A DNA stretch of 64,000 nt from contig NZ_CP060402.1 of assembly GCF_015040615.1 (NCBI RefSeq), positions 1,612,001-1,676,000 on the forward strand. Direction: 5' to 3'. Positions 62,474 through 64,000 of this stretch are shown here, piece by piece; position 1 is the stretch's first letter; each line of letters starts with the position of its first letter. The position numbers and the translations under genes were made by a program. The DNA comes from Microbacterium sp. YJN-G. GTDB taxonomy: Bacteria; Actinomycetota; Actinomycetes; Actinomycetales; Microbacteriaceae. The notes beneath the pieces are model-generated. The model saw only the letters and a list, made by a program, of their open reading frames with translations. It had not been told where the DNA came from and searched no databases.

Positions 62474-63058
62474 TCAGGCGCGAGCCCACCCGTAGCGGTG
62501 CACCAGCGCATCCGCGATGCGCGCATAGCGACGCTCGTCGAGGATCGCGGCCTCGCGCCGCATCCCCTCGTGGTGCACGCTGTACAGCTGCTCGATGTCG
62601 ACCCATGACTCGCGGCCCCTGGCATCCCAGGAGCCGGAGCCGATCGGCAGGTAGTCGCGGTCACCGTCCCTGTCGCGGCTGGTCATGCGCACCGCGTAGA
62701 CGCGATCCGATGTGTGCCTGCCGATGACGAGCACCGGGCGGTCCTTGCCGCGGCCGTCGTTCTCGACGTACGGCACCCAGGTCCAGATGATCTCGCCCGA
62801 ATCCGGCACGTCGTTGCGCGAGGGCGAGTAGCCGACCTGCACATCGCGGATGCGCTCGGGATCCACCTGCACGGTCTGCGCGCCGGGCATCCGGCCCGCA
62901 GCATCCTCCCCGGCCCGCTCCCGGGCCGTGCTGCGTCCCTCGGGACGCAGCTTCGCGTCCGGGCGCCGTGGGCGCACCGGACGCTTCGGGTCGTCCTTGG
63001 CCAGCATCCGGGTCAGGATGCCGGCGAGGGTGGACAGGATGCTCCTGTTCGAAGTCAC
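62474..63058 (-). CDS. PemK/MazF-like toxin family protein
   Basis: 194 residues. A basic disordered N-terminus (1-60), then a MazF/PemK fold: GEIIWTWVPYVENDGRGKDR, PVLVIGRHTSDRVYAVRMTS, ESWVDIEQLYSVHHEGM. MazF proteins are mRNA endonucleases, but long actinobacterial members without an adjacent antitoxin may have other roles. No antitoxin-like small gene is next to it. GTG start, 15 nt past amt... on the same strand. Confidence 0.8.
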   Translation of the reverse strand: MTSNRSILSTLAGILTRMLAKDDPKRPVRPRRPDAKLRPEGRSTARERAGEDAAGRMPGAQTVQVDPERIRDVQVGYSPSRNDVPDSGEIIWTWVPYVENDGRGKDRPVLVIGRHTSDRVYAVRMTSRDRDGDRDYLPIGSGSWDARGRESWVDIEQLYSVHHEGMRREAAILDERRYARIADALVHRYGWARA

Positions 63059-63077
63059 CTGCCCACCCTACCCACGG

Positions 63078-64000
63078 CTACTCGGCCAGGGCGTAGCCCG
63101 CCTCGCCGTGCACGACCAAGTCGACCCCGGCGACCTCGTCCTCGGTGGTGACGCGGAAGCCGATCGTCTTCTCGATCGCGAAGCCGATGACCAGCGCGAC
63201 CAGGAACGAGTAGATCAGCACCCCGCCGGACGCGATCACCTGCACGACCAGCAGACGCCAGTCGCCCCCGGTGAACAGGCCCTGGCCGGTCGCGAAGAAG
63301 CCCAGATAGACCGTGCCGAGCAGGCCGCCCACCAGGTGCAGGCCCACCACGTCCAGCGAGTCATCGAAGCCCCAGCGGTACTTCAGGTCGACGGCGAGGG
63401 CGCAGGCGACACCCGCCAGCGCGCCGAGCAGCAGCGCCCAACCGGGAGTGAGGTTCGCGCACGCCGGCGTGATGGCGACCAGACCCGCCACGAGACCCGA
63501 GACCGCGCCGACCGAGGTCGGCTTTCCGTCCTTGACGCGCTCGACGAGGATCCAGCCCAGGATGCCGGCCGCCGCCGCGCCCAGGGTGTTGATGGCGATC
63601 AGGCCCACGCCGCCCATGTCCTCCGAGAGCCACTCGGCGCCGGCGTTGAAGCCGAACCAGCCGAACCACAGCAGAGCGGCGCCCAGCAGCGTCAGCGGCA
63701 CGTTGTGCGGCTTCTGGATGCCCTTCTGGAACCCGATGCGCTTGCCCAGCACGAGCGCGAGGGCGAGGGCGGCGGCTCCGGCGTTGATGTGCACGGCGGT
63801 GCCGCCGGCGTAGTCGATCACGGCGATGCCGCTGTCGGCACCGAACAGGGTCGTGCCGAGGTTCATGATCCAGCCGCCGCCCCAGACCCACGCGGCGATC
63901 GGGAAGTACCCCAGCGTGCCGAACACGCCGACGAAGATCAGCCACGGCCCGAACCGTGCACGGTCGGCGATCGCGCCCGAGATCAGGGCGACGGTGATGA
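63078..64000 (-). CDS. amt: ammonium transporter (5' end outside window)
   Basis: At least 307 codons of an Amt/MEP/Rh channel; the start lies beyond the right edge. Visible family marks: FGTLGYFPIAAWVWG, YAGGTAVHINAGAAALALALVLGKR, LLWFGWFGFNAGAEW, DDSLDVVGLHLVGGLLGT (pore His) and the C-terminal IGFAIEKTIGFRVTTEDE. Continuation to the edge stays in frame (ADRARFGPWLIFVGVFG). Imports NH4+/NH3 and complements the nitrite assimilation genes in the window. A glnK gene would be expected nearby but is not downstream. Confidence 0.95.
   Translation of the reverse strand, partial: ITVALISGAIADRARFGPWLIFVGVFGTLGYFPIAAWVWGGGWIMNLGTTLFGADSGIAVIDYAGGTAVHINAGAAALALALVLGKRIGFQKGIQKPHNVPLTLLGAALLWFGWFGFNAGAEWLSEDMGGVGLIAINTLGAAAAGILGWILVERVKDGKPTSVGAVSGLVAGLVAITPACANLTPGWALLLGALAGVACALAVDLKYRWGFDDSLDVVGLHLVGGLLGTVYLGFFATGQGLFTGGDWRLLVVQVIASGGVLIYSFLVALVIGFAIEKTIGFRVTTEDEVAGVDLVVHGEAGYALAE

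Overview
The window is a dense, high-GC, GTG-rich stretch of actinobacterial chromosome that fits the family Microbacteriaceae, most probably Microbacterium. The reasons are: a guanylate kinase with an actinobacterial IHF-like N-terminal extension; a NamH-type muramate N-hydroxylase (N-glycolyl muramic acid is characteristic of Microbacterium cell walls); the actinobacterial gene orders rpsD-alaS-ruvX-mltG-aroECKB-aroQ-efp-nusB and pyrR-pyrB-pyrC-carA-carB-pyrF-gmk; and Rel beside a DUF349 gene. The assignment is inference; no marker was searched. Almost everything is core metabolism and information processing. There is no phage, IS transposase or CRISPR array, and no gene-free stretch exceeds 300 bases.

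Layout. (1) 1-9.1 kb: the pyrimidine operon on the minus strand, pyrR-pyrB-pyrC-168 aa membrane protein-carA-carB-pyrF-gmk, almost every junction a 1-8 nt overlap, with a PyrR-type RNA hairpin beside the pyrR ribosome binding site. (2) 9.2-15 kb: a histidine phosphatase gene between two 97-bp structured repeats, then namH and a SWIM/SNF2 helicase, which separate pyrR from nusB. (3) 15-27.8 kb: nusB, efp, two truncated genes meeting tail to tail, then aroQ, aroB, aroK, aroC, aroE (shikimate pathway), mltG, ruvX, alaS, a small membrane protein and rpsD. (4) 28-37.6 kb: a lipoprotein, rarA, and an assimilatory nitrite module: an FNT-family transporter facing nirB-nirD-cysG-hemD-cbiX (nitrite reductase plus the enzymes for its sirohaem). 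(5) 37.7-48.9 kb: a membrane-anchored peptide, DUF349 protein, hypothetical protein, rel, secF-secD-yajC, ruvB-ruvA-ruvC and yebC. (6) 49-54.6 kb: DUF1304 membrane protein, a PLP decarboxylase and a full vitamin B6 locus: pdxT-pdxS, divergent pdxR, and pdxY. (7) 54.6-60.7 kb: lipoprotein, HIT protein, thrS with a threonine-rich leader peptide, corA with a tiny coupled membrane protein, a 5'-truncated hydrolase under a TetR-type operator, and the TetR gene. (8) 60.8-64 kb: four tRNA genes (Val, Cys, Gly, Val), SPW membrane protein, DinB-like protein, MazF/PemK-like toxin and the 3' part of an ammonium transporter gene.

The most interesting non-standard signals are regulatory or structural: a leaderless 22-codon Thr-rich peptide with a competing-hairpin layout ahead of thrS; a 97-bp repeat pair whose stems are kept by compensating changes; five pentamers at exact 11-bp spacing before both the FNT gene and nirB, three of them aligning between the sites; perfect 16-bp palindromes, one filling the spacer of a consensus promoter; REP-like elements, one translated as the tail of CarA and another disrupting a DUF222 gene; and several genes whose start codon lies 6-7 nt after a TANANT box, implying leaderless mRNAs.
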